A stretch of DNA of 64,000 nucleotides from Alcanivorax sp. Its GTDB lineage: Bacteria; Pseudomonadota; Gammaproteobacteria; Pseudomonadales; Alcanivoracaceae. Numbering within the stretch: the first letter of the stretch is position 1; every line of letters begins with the position of its first letter. The translations under genes were made by a program, and so were the position numbers. The notes beneath the pieces were generated by a model that did not search any database, had not been told where the DNA came from, and was given only the letters and a program-made list of their open reading frames with translations. The DNA is taken from the NCBI RefSeq assembly GCF_002726155.1, contig NZ_PBSH01000042.1, positions 1-64,000 on the forward strand. The letters are read 5' to 3'. Below, in pieces: positions 38,392-46,485 of this stretch.

Positions 38392-38540
38392 AATTACAAG
38401 GCTTTCTCTATGAGAAATTTGGTATTTTTTGACAAAATAATATACATTTTTATTGTATCTTTTTCTGAAAAACGTTGGTCAGATCCAAGACCATAAACCC
38501 CAAAATTTAAACGTCTCGCCTTGCTCGCGGGGGGAACTAT

Positions 38541-38560
38541 TTCTGCCCTTGCGGGCAGAA
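38541..38560. repeat. Small perfect hairpin in the gap before pdxH
   Basis: TTCTGCCC (38541-38548) pairs with GGGCAGAA (38553-38560) around a TTGC loop. There is no T-tract on either side. It lies 150 bp after the ORFan gene and 160 bp from the pdxH stop, and could be a weak terminator remnant. Confidence 0.45.
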
Positions 38561-38722
38561 CCTTCTATAACTTCACCCAGTTTTCTGGTGAGCTACGGGT
38601 CACTTTGGAAAGACCTATGAAGTGATTGACGTTAGTATGCAGTGCTATCTGAATATACTCGCTCCAATGTACCTTCTGGGTTCCCACACCCAGATCTAAG
38701 CAAACTTATCCATTCGCAGCTC

Positions 38723-39352
38723 TCAAGGCGCAAGGCGCTCATGACTCCAGCTGCCGTCCGCCTGCCGGGTATAACGAAAACGGTCATGCAGGCGACTAGG
38801 GCGGCCATGCCAGAACTGAATTTCGGTGGGGATAATCCGGTAGCCGCCCCACTGCTCCGGACAAGGCACCGGCGCCGAAGGAAATTCCTGCTCCAGTCGC
38901 TTCACTTCCTCTTCCAGCCACTCCCGGCTGGCGGGCTGGCTCTGCGGTGAGATGGCCGCGCTCACCTGGCTGGCATAGGGGCGGGAGGCGAAATAGCTAT
39001 CGGACTCTTCCCGGTCGACTTTGTGCGCTTCGCCGATAACGATCATCTGGCGGTCGAAAGGCTGCCAGAACATGGTGAACGACACCTTGGGGTTGGCCGC
39101 CATTTCTTCCCCTTTGCGGCTGTCGTAGTGGGTAAAGAAGGTGAAGCCGCCACCCTCGATACCTTTAAGCAACACCACCCGGGAAGAGGGCTGGCCGTCA
39201 GCGCTCACGGTGGCAAGCGTCATGGCATTGGGCAACGGCAATCCGGCTTCAATGGCTTCATCCACCCAGAGGCGCGCCTGCTCAAGCGGATCGTCATGGA
39301 GGGAGACCTGGGTCAGCCCTTCAGCGTGATATTCTTCGCGCACATCTTTCAT
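38723..39352 (-). CDS. pdxH: Pyridoxamine/pyridoxine 5'-phosphate oxidase
   Basis: This 209-residue protein matches PdxH throughout: NAMTLATVSADGQPSSRVVLLKGIEGGGFTFFTHYDSRKGEEMAANP is the FMN-binding split barrel, and SPQSQPASREWLEEEV and EFWHGRPSRLHDRFRY (here IQFWHGRPSRLHDRFRY) are the substrate-binding C-terminal signature. It oxidises pyridoxamine or pyridoxine 5'-phosphate to pyridoxal 5'-phosphate with FMN and oxygen. Cytosolic homodimer. It is a single gene, divergent from chaC, lying directly against the AT-rich island on its 3' side. Confidence 0.96.
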   Translation of the reverse strand: MKDVREEYHAEGLTQVSLHDDPLEQARLWVDEAIEAGLPLPNAMTLATVSADGQPSSRVVLLKGIEGGGFTFFTHYDSRKGEEMAANPKVSFTMFWQPFDRQMIVIGEAHKVDREESDSYFASRPYASQVSAAISPQSQPASREWLEEEVKRLEQEFPSAPVPCPEQWGGYRIIPTEIQFWHGRPSRLHDRFRYTRQADGSWSHERLAP

Positions 39353-39444
39353 TATTTCCCCGGCTGGCTGTCATACTGAGCCGGCAGTATAACGCCCACA
39401 CGCCAACAACCACGAACCTGGATCAAGGAGCAGGACGATTAGCC

Positions 39445-40008
39445 ATGCTCGACACCGCCGACGAAAATCGCCGCCGCCACGACCTGCACCCGGACCATCC
39501 GGTATGGCTGTTTGGATATGGCTCGCTGATCTACAAGGCCGACTTCCCCTATCTGGCGCGACGCCCCGCGTCGATTACCGGCTGGGCCCGGCGCTTTTGG
39601 CAAGGCTCCCACGATCATCGCGGCACCCCGGATAAACCGGGCCGGGTGGTCACCTTGATTGAAGCCCCCGGCACCGTATGTGCCGGCATGGCCTACCGCA
39701 TCACGCCGGATGTGTTCGAGCATCTGGATCACCGCGAGAAAAACGGCTATCTGCGCGTCACCACCCCTCTGACCTTTGCCGATGGCCAGCATGAACAGGG
39801 CCTGGTTTATATCGCTACCGCAGATAATGCCGCCTTTCTCGGCGAGGCCAGTGAACAGCAAATTGCCGATCATATAGCGGCGAGCCATGGCCCCAGCGGC
39901 AGCAACGCCGAGTACCTGCTGCAACTGGCCGAGGCGCTACGACAACTGGACGTGGTCGACGAACATGTCTTCCGCATCGAGCTCTATCTGCTACGTGCCT
40001 GTGATTAA
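39445..40008 (+). CDS. chaC: Gamma-glutamylcyclotransferase, ChaC family
   Basis: This 187-residue protein has the ChaC pattern: VWLFGYGSLIYKADFPYLARRPASITGWARRFWQGSHDHRGTP near the N-terminus (substrate-binding YGSL) and the catalytic glutamate in LDHREKNGYLRV near residue 110. ChaC proteins cleave glutathione to 5-oxoproline and Cys-Gly. Cytosolic. The start is supported by AGGA nine bases upstream. It ends 4 bp inside the convergent VOC gene and is divergent from pdxH. Confidence 0.9.
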   Translation: MLDTADENRRRHDLHPDHPVWLFGYGSLIYKADFPYLARRPASITGWARRFWQGSHDHRGTPDKPGRVVTLIEAPGTVCAGMAYRITPDVFEHLDHREKNGYLRVTTPLTFADGQHEQGLVYIATADNAAFLGEASEQQIADHIAASHGPSGSNAEYLLQLAEALRQLDVVDEHVFRIELYLLRACD

Positions 40009-40424
40009 TTCACTGTCTGCATGTATCGGTCCCAATAGCCGTCCTGTGGCGCAATCTGCTCGACCACATCCACCCACAAACCGGACGGGTCCCGAAACCC
40101 GAAGCGGTGTTGACCGAACGGCTCCCTGGTAAGCGGGTACACCACCGGCCCGCCGTCCCGGGTAAAGTCCTGATGGGCTTGCACGATATCGTCCACTTCA
40201 ATCTCCAGGCACACACCTTGCCCGCCGAAACACTCCGGCCCAGGCGGCGCCGAGGGGTGATCCGGGCTCATGAAGGCCACCACGCTGCCCTGCTGCTCAT
40301 TGCCCAGCAACACAAACCAGTCGCTGTCGAACAGCACATCCAGCCCGACATGCCGCTGCCAGAAATCCCGGCAGGCAACCTTGTGGTCGGTGACCACGAT
40401 GGGATAGCGGTCGCTGATTTTCAT
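40005..40424 (-). CDS. VOC/glyoxalase-family protein
   Basis: This 139-residue protein has two beta-alpha-beta-beta-beta modules of the vicinal-oxygen-chelate fold (ISDRYPIVVTDHKVACRDFWQRHVGLDVLFDSDWFVLLG, and CLEIEVDDIVQAHQDFTRDGGPVVYPL with QHRFGFRDPSGLWVDVVEQ). The reaction could be lyase, dioxygenase or antibiotic-binding; it cannot be chosen from sequence. AAGGAGGTA precedes the ATG. It is divergent from tetR across a gap with two TetR-type operators, so it is probably the repressed target. Confidence 0.85.
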   Translation of the reverse strand: MKISDRYPIVVTDHKVACRDFWQRHVGLDVLFDSDWFVLLGNEQQGSVVAFMSPDHPSAPPGPECFGGQGVCLEIEVDDIVQAHQDFTRDGGPVVYPLTREPFGQHRFGFRDPSGLWVDVVEQIAPQDGYWDRYMQTVN

Positions 40425-40442
40425 TTGATACCTCCTTGTTAA

Positions 40443-40497
40443 AAACAGACAGGCAGTCTGCTTTGAGAAAATAAAAACAAACTGTTAGTCTGTTTGT
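40443..40497. promoter_or_regulatory. Two TetR-type operators
   Basis: CAGAC-aggca-GTCTG (40446-40460) and ACAAAC-N9-GTTTGT (40477-40497) are inverted repeats. Read on opposite strands they share an ACTG-N-x-GTCTGTTT core, so they look like two copies of one site. They lie between the VOC gene and tetR, 19 bp before the tetR ATG, consistent with autorepression and control of the VOC gene. Confidence 0.75.
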
Positions 40498-40516
40498 CAA
40501 CCAGAAGAGGGAAACC

Positions 40517-41089
40517 ATGGCCACCAATGCACAGCGCCGCGCCCAGACCCGCGGCTGCCTGATCAATGCCGCCCGCCACCTGTTTGCCGAACAGGGCTAT
40601 GCCGACACCAGCACCGAGGCCATCCTGTCCGGCGCCGGCGTCACCCGGGGCGCCATGTATCACCATTTCCGTAACAAGGCGGAGCTGTTCGAAGCGGTCT
40701 GTGACCTGCTCAGCCAGGAAGCCATGGCTGCCATTGAGAAAGCCGTGGATGGCCAGCGCGGCAGCCTGGCCATCCTCAAGGCCGGCAGCCTGGCCTGGGT
40801 GGATTTCATGGCCCGGGACAATGTGCGCCGCATCCTGGTGGTCGAAGCCCCCTCGGTACTGGGTCAGCAACGCTGGCGGGCCCTGGATGAACGCTACAGC
40901 TTCCCGCTGTTGCGCGAGGGCATTCGCGAAGCCATGGCGGAAGGCGCCCTGCACTTTGCTGGCAGCGCCGAAGGGCTGGCGGAGCTACTCAACGGCGCCA
41001 TGAATGCACTGGTACTGAATGACCCGAGGGGGGAGAATTTGCCCCAACGACGCCAGGACCTGCTGGCCCTGTTTGACCGCTTTTGTTGA
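40517..41089 (+). CDS. TetR-family transcriptional regulator
   Basis: This 190-residue protein has the N-terminal TetR helix-turn-helix (TRGCLINAARHLFAEQGYADTSTEAILSGAGVTRGAMYHHFRNKAELFEAV, residues about 11-60) and a ligand domain with no recognisable ligand motif. It is divergent from the VOC protein gene, with two matching operators between. GAGGG precedes the ATG. ychJ follows 21 bp after its stop, so the two may share a transcript. Confidence 0.92.
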   Translation: MATNAQRRAQTRGCLINAARHLFAEQGYADTSTEAILSGAGVTRGAMYHHFRNKAELFEAVCDLLSQEAMAAIEKAVDGQRGSLAILKAGSLAWVDFMARDNVRRILVVEAPSVLGQQRWRALDERYSFPLLREGIREAMAEGALHFAGSAEGLAELLNGAMNALVLNDPRGENLPQRRQDLLALFDRFC

Positions 41090-41110
41090 TTGCTTTCGCG
41101 GAGACATCCC

Positions 41111-41551
41111 ATGACCGCCTGCCCCTGCCAGTCCGGCCTTGATTACGCCCACTGTTGCCAACCCCTGCATCAGGGCAAGCCAGCCGCTTCACCGGAAGCG
41201 CTGATGCGCTCTCGCTTTTGCGCCTTTGCCTTAAAAAATACCGACTACATTGCACAGAGCTGGCACCTGAGCCAACGCCCTGCCGGGCTGGATCAGGATG
41301 ACAGCCAGCAGTGGCTGGCGCTGGAAATCATCGCCAGCGACGAAGACGGAGATACCGGCTGGGTGCACTTTCGCGCCACCAGCAAGGACCGCCAGGGCCT
41401 GGCCGTACTGGAAGAACGCTCGCGGTTTGTGAAGGAAAATGGCCACTGGTATTACCTGGACGGCACACCCTCGGTGACAGCCTTAAAGCCTGGCAGGAAT
41501 GATCCCTGCCCCTGTGGCAGCGGCAAGAAATTCAAGAAATGTTGCGGGTAA
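41111..41551 (+). CDS. ychJ: YchJ/UPF0225 family protein with two SEC-C motifs
   Basis: The product has 146 residues from [16 protein letters not shown]. The N-terminal and C-terminal SEC-C zinc motifs ([13 protein letters not shown] and [13 protein letters not shown]) bracket a domain related to NTF2/SnoaL folds ([34 protein letters not shown]). The function of YchJ is not established; SEC-C motifs bind zinc and often contact other proteins. The ATG at 41111 has CGGAGA upstream, whereas the ORF-track start at 41090 is a TTG without one. It follows tetR closely. Confidence 0.9.
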   Translation: MTACPCQSGLDYAHCCQPLHQGKPAASPEALMRSRFCAFALKNTDYIAQSWHLSQRPAGLDQDDSQQWLALEIIASDEDGDTGWVHFRATSKDRQGLAVLEERSRFVKENGHWYYLDGTPSVTALKPGRNDPCPCGSGKKFKKCCG

Positions 41552-41625
41552 AACATACCAATCTTTGGCACCCGGCAGCCTGACAGGATTGAACGGTCAG
41601 GCCGTCGCTGAAACCGGATAAACGG

Positions 41626-43119
41626 TTACTGTGAAAACGCCAGAAAACCATCTTCCACCGGTTCCTCCAGCAACATGTGAGCGTCATAGGCATAGTGGTT
41701 GGTGACTCTCCAGGGATGCCCCTGACCCTGGCGGGGAAGCAGATGACTGGCCCGTTGCACATAACCGGAACCCAGCGCATCCATAATGGAATGGTCCTGT
41801 TGCGGCTGAGCACATTCGGCCCGAGGTATGGCAACAGAAAGCCGGTTTTCTTTCAGGTAATTCAGTAATCGGCAGACATACGCGGCAGCGATATCGGCTT
41901 TCAGTGTCCAGGAAGCATTGGTATACCCGAACACCCACGCCATATTGGGCACCCCTTCCATCAGCACGCCCTTGTAGGTCATGTGCTCACTCACATCCAG
42001 CGGCTCGCCGTTCAGCGACAATTGCATGCCGCCAAGCACCTGCAGGTTCAAGCCCGTGGCGGTAATAATGATATCCGCTTCCAGCTCCCGGCCGGATTTC
42101 AGCAAGATGCCGTTTTCCGTAAACGTTTCAATGTGGTCGGTCACCACGGACGCCTTGCCATCGCGCAGGTCCTTGAACAGATCCGCATCCGGCACCGCAC
42201 ACAAACGCTCATCCCAGGGCATGTATGAAGGGCTGAAATGAGCCATATCCACGCCATCGCCTACATGCCGTTTGACATTGGACAGCAGCAGTTTGCGCAT
42301 GAAATTCGGGTACTTTTTTGACGCTTTATAAATCAGCCTTTGCAGCTTGATATTGCGCCACCGGGCCATGCCAAACACCCAGTCTGAAGGCAGCACCGCA
42401 TCCAGCACTTCGGATAATTTGTCATGGCCGGGAATGGAAAAAATATAGGAAGGGGAGCGCTGCAGCATGGTGATATGAGCCGTCTCATCCGCCATGGAGG
42501 GGACCAGTGTAACCGCCGTGGCACCACTGCCTATCACCACTACTTTCTTGTTCTTGTAATCCAGATCCTCTGGCCATTGCTGGGGGTGAACACAGCGCCC
42601 CTTGAAGCGATCCATACCCGGAAAATCAGGCAGATAGCCCTTGTCGTAATTGTAATAGCCAGTGCAGCCGACCAGAAAACGGGCGGTGAACGTCTCGGTT
42701 TCTCCACTGTCTTCATGGGTTACCGTCACCGTCCAGCGCTGATCCTTCTCCGACCAGTCCGCCGAGGTAGTTTTCAGGCCATAGCGGATATGCTCTGTGA
42801 CCCCAAAGGCGTCCGCCGTTTCATGAATATAATTACGAATGGAGGGACCGTCGGCCAATACTTTCAATTCATTCCAGGGACGAAAACCATAACCAAAGCT
42901 GAACATATCGGAATCGGAACGAATTCCCGGATAACGGAACAGATCCCAGGTTCCTCCCATGGCCTTGCGCCTCTCCAGAATTACAAAACGCTGGTCCGGG
43001 CAATCCTTGCTCAGATGACAAGCCATGCCGATACCCGACAACCCTGCACCGATTATCAGGACATCCACATCATTACCGGTGTATTCATTTTTTTCGGCAT
43101 GCTTGTGCTGGCTAACCAT
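41626..43119 (-). CDS. Flavin-containing monooxygenase, AlmA-like
   Basis: This 497-residue protein has the FAD GxGxxG motif (VLIIGAGLSGIGMACHL, about residue 20), a second NADPH motif (VVVIGSGATAVTLVPSM, about 195) and the Baeyer-Villiger/FMO fingerprint FKGRCVHPQQWP between them. Length and layout match AlmA, the long-chain-alkane-associated monooxygenase of Acinetobacter and Alcanivorax; cyclic-ketone Baeyer-Villiger monooxygenase is the alternative. It is divergent from the AlkB fusion across 267 bp, which favours a role in hydrocarbon oxidation. GGGAG precedes the ATG. Cytosolic, possibly membrane-associated. Confidence 0.88.
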   Translation of the reverse strand: MVSQHKHAEKNEYTGNDVDVLIIGAGLSGIGMACHLSKDCPDQRFVILERRKAMGGTWDLFRYPGIRSDSDMFSFGYGFRPWNELKVLADGPSIRNYIHETADAFGVTEHIRYGLKTTSADWSEKDQRWTVTVTHEDSGETETFTARFLVGCTGYYNYDKGYLPDFPGMDRFKGRCVHPQQWPEDLDYKNKKVVVIGSGATAVTLVPSMADETAHITMLQRSPSYIFSIPGHDKLSEVLDAVLPSDWVFGMARWRNIKLQRLIYKASKKYPNFMRKLLLSNVKRHVGDGVDMAHFSPSYMPWDERLCAVPDADLFKDLRDGKASVVTDHIETFTENGILLKSGRELEADIIITATGLNLQVLGGMQLSLNGEPLDVSEHMTYKGVLMEGVPNMAWVFGYTNASWTLKADIAAAYVCRLLNYLKENRLSVAIPRAECAQPQQDHSIMDALGSGYVQRASHLLPRQGQGHPWRVTNHYAYDAHMLLEEPVEDGFLAFSQ

Positions 43120-43386
43120 GAGAACGCTCCCTTAAACAGCCGGTAAATTCATCACGTAAAGAGTTCCTCTACCGTTCACCATCCCATTGCCAACAACAGC
43201 AAGCAACCGACTTTTTCTGCCCGCCCCGTGCCTGCCAGGTCACGCAGCATGCATTCACCGGATGGCCCTTGCCTTGTTTACGTCCGAAGAAATCATCAGG
43301 CCGTTTCCAAGTCTATACAAAGCAGCACTTGGCCCCACCGTGCAAGGGGTATAGCGTTAAACGAAAAGCAAAACAAAGGTGGCATC

Positions 43387-44808
43387 ATGGCATCAACAGA
43401 CTCAACCACCACACTCCCTGACTGGCACGACGGGAAACGTTACCTTTGGTTACTCAGCCCGGCGATCCCCGTGCTGGCTGTTTCGTTTCTTCTCATTTAT
43501 CTCTTTATCTGGCCCTGGCCCGGGTTGCTCTGGGGCGGCCCTTTCCTCGTGTACGGCCTGATTCCCTTTGCTGACTGGGTGGTAGGGGCCGACACCAGTA
43601 ATCCACCGGAATCTGCCGTCCCACAGCTGGAAAGCGACACCTATTACCGGCTGATCGTTTATGCCTACATCCCGACCCAGTATCTGGCCACTATCCTGGG
43701 CGCCTGGCTGGTTGCCAGCGGAGGAGTGCCACTGTGGGGCCTGGTCGGTCTGGTGTTCAGTGTGGGGGCGGTGAACGGCATTGCCATCAATACTGCCCAC
43801 GAACTGGGCCACAAGAAAACCCGAGTCGAGCGCTGGCTGGCCAAGGTGACATTGGCGCCGGTGGCCTACGGGCATTTTTTTGTGGAGCACAACAAAGGGC
43901 ACCACAAAAACGTGGCCACCCCCGAGGACCCGGCCAGCTCACGGATGGGCGAATCATTCTGGGCGTTTCTGCCGCGCACCATGATCGGTAGCGTGAAATC
44001 CGCCTGGCAAATTGAAGCGCAACGTTTGCAACGTTGCAATCAACCACTGTGGTCCCTGAAAAATGAAAACCTGCAAAGCTGGCTGATGACTGTTGCCCTG
44101 TTCGGGCTATTAACGCTGTGGCTCGGTTGGGCAGTGTTACCGTTTCTGCTTCTGCAGGCGTTTTATGGTGCATCCCTGCTGGAAGTGATTAATTACATGG
44201 AACACTACGGCCTACTTCGGCAGAAAAAACCTGACGGTCGATACGAGCGCTGTGAGCCCCGGCATTCCTGGAACAGCAATCATATCGTCACCAACCTTTT
44301 TCTGTATCAGCTGCAGCGTCATTCCGATCACCACGCCAATCCAACCCGGCGCTTTCAGGCCCTGCGCCATTTCGATGACAGCCCACAACTCCCCTCGGGC
44401 TATGCCTCAATGTTGATTCCCGCTTATCTGCCTTTTGTCTGGTACCAGAAGATGGATCCATTGGTGGTTGAGCATTACAAGGGTGACCTGACACAGGCCA
44501 ACTTGCAGCCATCAAAGCGCGAGGCGCTACTGGAAAAATGGCAACGCCCGGTGGTGAGTTATCGTAGCGCGGATTCTGAACCGGACGTCCGACAGAGCGA
44601 CATTGAAGCGGCACGGCAAGCGGAACAAGAAATAGAAACCACCCACCAGTTTCAATGCCCCAACTGTGGCTACACCTATGACGAACGCCATGGCGATGAA
44701 AAAGAAGGGTTCCCGGCTGGCACCCGCTGGTTACAGATCCCTGATGACTGGCCCTGCCCGGACTGTGCCGTGCGGGAAAAAATCGATTTCGTCCTCAAGC
44801 AACACTGA
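43387..44808 (+). CDS. alkB: Alkane 1-monooxygenase fused to rubredoxin
   Basis: The product has 473 residues from MASTDSTTTLPDWHDG, with AAGGTGG upstream. Membrane helices surround the AlkB histidine motifs: HELGHK (138-143), EHNKGHH (167-173), NYMEHYG (269-275) and LQRHSDHH (309-316). After a charged linker (about 376-420) comes a complete rubredoxin with iron ligands Cys424, Cys427, Cys457 and Cys460 (CPNCGY and WPCPDCAVREK). The enzyme terminally hydroxylates alkanes in the inner membrane, and the fused rubredoxin would supply electrons directly. No rubredoxin reductase is encoded in this window. Confidence 0.96.
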   Translation: MASTDSTTTLPDWHDGKRYLWLLSPAIPVLAVSFLLIYLFIWPWPGLLWGGPFLVYGLIPFADWVVGADTSNPPESAVPQLESDTYYRLIVYAYIPTQYLATILGAWLVASGGVPLWGLVGLVFSVGAVNGIAINTAHELGHKKTRVERWLAKVTLAPVAYGHFFVEHNKGHHKNVATPEDPASSRMGESFWAFLPRTMIGSVKSAWQIEAQRLQRCNQPLWSLKNENLQSWLMTVALFGLLTLWLGWAVLPFLLLQAFYGASLLEVINYMEHYGLLRQKKPDGRYERCEPRHSWNSNHIVTNLFLYQLQRHSDHHANPTRRFQALRHFDDSPQLPSGYASMLIPAYLPFVWYQKMDPLVVEHYKGDLTQANLQPSKREALLEKWQRPVVSYRSADSEPDVRQSDIEAARQAEQEIETTHQFQCPNCGYTYDERHGDEKEGFPAGTRWLQIPDDWPCPDCAVREKIDFVLKQH

Positions 44809-44814
44809 CGGACT

Positions 44815-44854
44815 CCCTCCGGCAACTCCCCCCCCTGTAGCCGGAGGGCTTTTT
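44815..44854 (+). terminator. Intrinsic terminator of the AlkB fusion gene
   Basis: CCCTCCGGC (44815-44823) pairs exactly with GCCGGAGGG (44840-44848), followed by CTTTTTC. It is 7 bp after the stop codon. The remaining 286 bp to the next gene show no clear feature. Confidence 0.92.
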
Positions 44855-45140
44855 CTGGCTTATCGCGAATACGCTCCGCGCTTTGCCAAACGCTCGGCTC
44901 CGGATGCCTGAGGTAGAACACATAGCCTGAGTGGCAGTGGCTATTGCCGTGCCTATTTCAAGGATATGCCTCGCCCATGGTGATCAGGGCTGGAATCGCC
45001 CCATCACTCAATGTCGCGATTAAACCCTGCACACGACCACTCTCACCGGTTACGTATTCGCCCCCCGATAGCTTAGGATACGGACACAGTCAGACTTTCC
45101 ATTGCGCTGATCCATTTCGCTGATTCTTCAAGGAGTCTCC

Positions 45141-46370
45141 ATGAGCGATTCACAATTTGATGTGGTGGTCTTCGGTGCCACCAGTTTCGTTGGCCAGATT
45201 CTCTGCCAATACCTCTTTGACACCTACGGGACCGACGGTGAATTGAAGTGGGCCGCCGCCGGGCGCTCCCAGGATAAACTGGAGCAGGTAAAGGCCTCAC
45301 TGGGCGACGCCGCCAGCACCCTGCCCCTGATCACTGCCAATGCCAACGACGCCGACAGCCTGGACGCCCTGTGCGCCCAGACCCGCGTGGTGGTTTCAAC
45401 GGTGGGGCCTTACGCACTGTACGGCGAACCGATGATCAAGGCCTGCGTTAACAGCGGCACGGATTACTGTGATCTCACCGGTGAAGCCCAGTGGATTGCC
45501 GACATGCTTGAGCAATACGAAGCCACCGCCAAGAAGAACGGCGCCCGCATCGTGCATTGCTGCGGCTTTGACTCCATTCCCTCCGACATGGGCGTCTACT
45601 TTCTCCAGCAGCAAGCCCAGGCACGCTTCAACGCACCCGCCAGCACCGTGCGCATGCGCGTCAAAGTGGCCAAGGGTGGCGTTTCCGGTGGCACTGTCGC
45701 CAGCATGATGAATATTGCGGAAGAAGCCGGCAAAGACCCGGCATTGCGCAAGAAACTCGCCAACCCTTACCTGCTTTGCCCACCGGATCACGGCTTCAAG
45801 AGCCGCCAGACCAGCATTGGCCTTGCCAGTTACGATGACGACTTCAACGCCTGGGTCGGCCCCTTCGTGATGGATGCCATCAACAGTCGCGTAGTCCATC
45901 GCTCCAACGCCTTAACCGGCCAGGCCTACACCGACCACTTTACCTATAACGAAGCCATGCTCACCGGTGATGGTATGGGCGGGCGCATGAAAGCACTGGG
46001 GATCGGTGCCGGCACCGGGCTGTTCTTTGCCGCTGCGGCGGTCAAGCCCACCCGTTGGGCGCTAAACAAATTCGTGGTGCCACAGCCCGGTGAAGGCCCC
46101 AGCCCGGAAGCGCAGAAAGCCGGCTTCTACGACATCCGCTTGGTCGGCCACACCGACAATCAGGAGACCCTGAAAGTGAAAGTCACCGGTGATGCCGATC
46201 CCGGTTACGGCTCCACCGCCAAGCTGCTGGGCCAGGCTGCGGCCTGTCTGGCACAGGATGTGGTGGAAGATGCCCCCGGCGGCTTCTGGACCACCGCCTC
46301 GCTGCTCGGAGAGCCGTTACTGAAACGGTTGCAGGAAAACGCCGGCATGACCTTCACCGTGATCGATTAA
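45141..46370 (+). CDS. Saccharopine dehydrogenase-like oxidoreductase (trans-acting enoyl reductase family)
   Basis: This 409-residue protein starts with a Rossmann fold (FDVVVFGATSFVGQILCQYLFDTYG, residues about 6-30) and contains CCGFDSIPSDMGVYFL, the hallmark of the SCCPDH-like family that includes mycobacterial trans-acting enoyl reductases. A hydrophobic segment near residues 290-305 (ALGIGAGTGLFFAAAAV) suggests membrane or lipid-droplet association, as in eukaryotic SCCPDH. The substrate is unknown; a lipid or acyl thioester is plausible by family. AAGGAG precedes the ATG. It is downstream of the AlkB gene but behind a terminator. Confidence 0.85.
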   Translation: MSDSQFDVVVFGATSFVGQILCQYLFDTYGTDGELKWAAAGRSQDKLEQVKASLGDAASTLPLITANANDADSLDALCAQTRVVVSTVGPYALYGEPMIKACVNSGTDYCDLTGEAQWIADMLEQYEATAKKNGARIVHCCGFDSIPSDMGVYFLQQQAQARFNAPASTVRMRVKVAKGGVSGGTVASMMNIAEEAGKDPALRKKLANPYLLCPPDHGFKSRQTSIGLASYDDDFNAWVGPFVMDAINSRVVHRSNALTGQAYTDHFTYNEAMLTGDGMGGRMKALGIGAGTGLFFAAAAVKPTRWALNKFVVPQPGEGPSPEAQKAGFYDIRLVGHTDNQETLKVKVTGDADPGYGSTAKLLGQAAACLAQDVVEDAPGGFWTTASLLGEPLLKRLQENAGMTFTVID

Positions 46371-46378
46371 GCCCTTTC

Positions 46379-46406
46379 CTGGCCTGTGACCTTGTTCACA
46401 GGCCAG
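46379..46406 (+). terminator. Hairpin after the saccharopine-dehydrogenase-like gene
   Basis: CTGGCCTGTGA (46379-46389) pairs perfectly with TCACAGGCCAG (46396-46406), 8 bp after the stop. Only a short run of T (ATTTT) follows, so it is a moderate terminator. Confidence 0.7.
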
Positions 46407-46485
46407 GCCAATTTTCAGCGGCAACGGGTGCCAGCCCCTACGGCAATCCGTACTCTCCCCGTTTTTCACACAGGACGGGGTTGCC

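Larger units (their letters stand above)
37379..38722. other. AT-rich accessory insertion
   Basis: Base composition drops sharply relative to the flanks and codon use changes (many AAA, ATT, TTA). The segment begins at the truncated BASS gene and ends at pdxH. It contains one long ORF (37504-38391) and about 330 bp after it (38392-38722) without a gene, in which I see only a small hairpin. No integrase, transposase, tRNA or terminal repeat was found. Confidence 0.65.

Noticed and set aside
37379-38722. Insertion sequence or prophage fragment
   Set aside because: No transposase, integrase, phage gene, terminal inverted repeat or target duplication could be seen.
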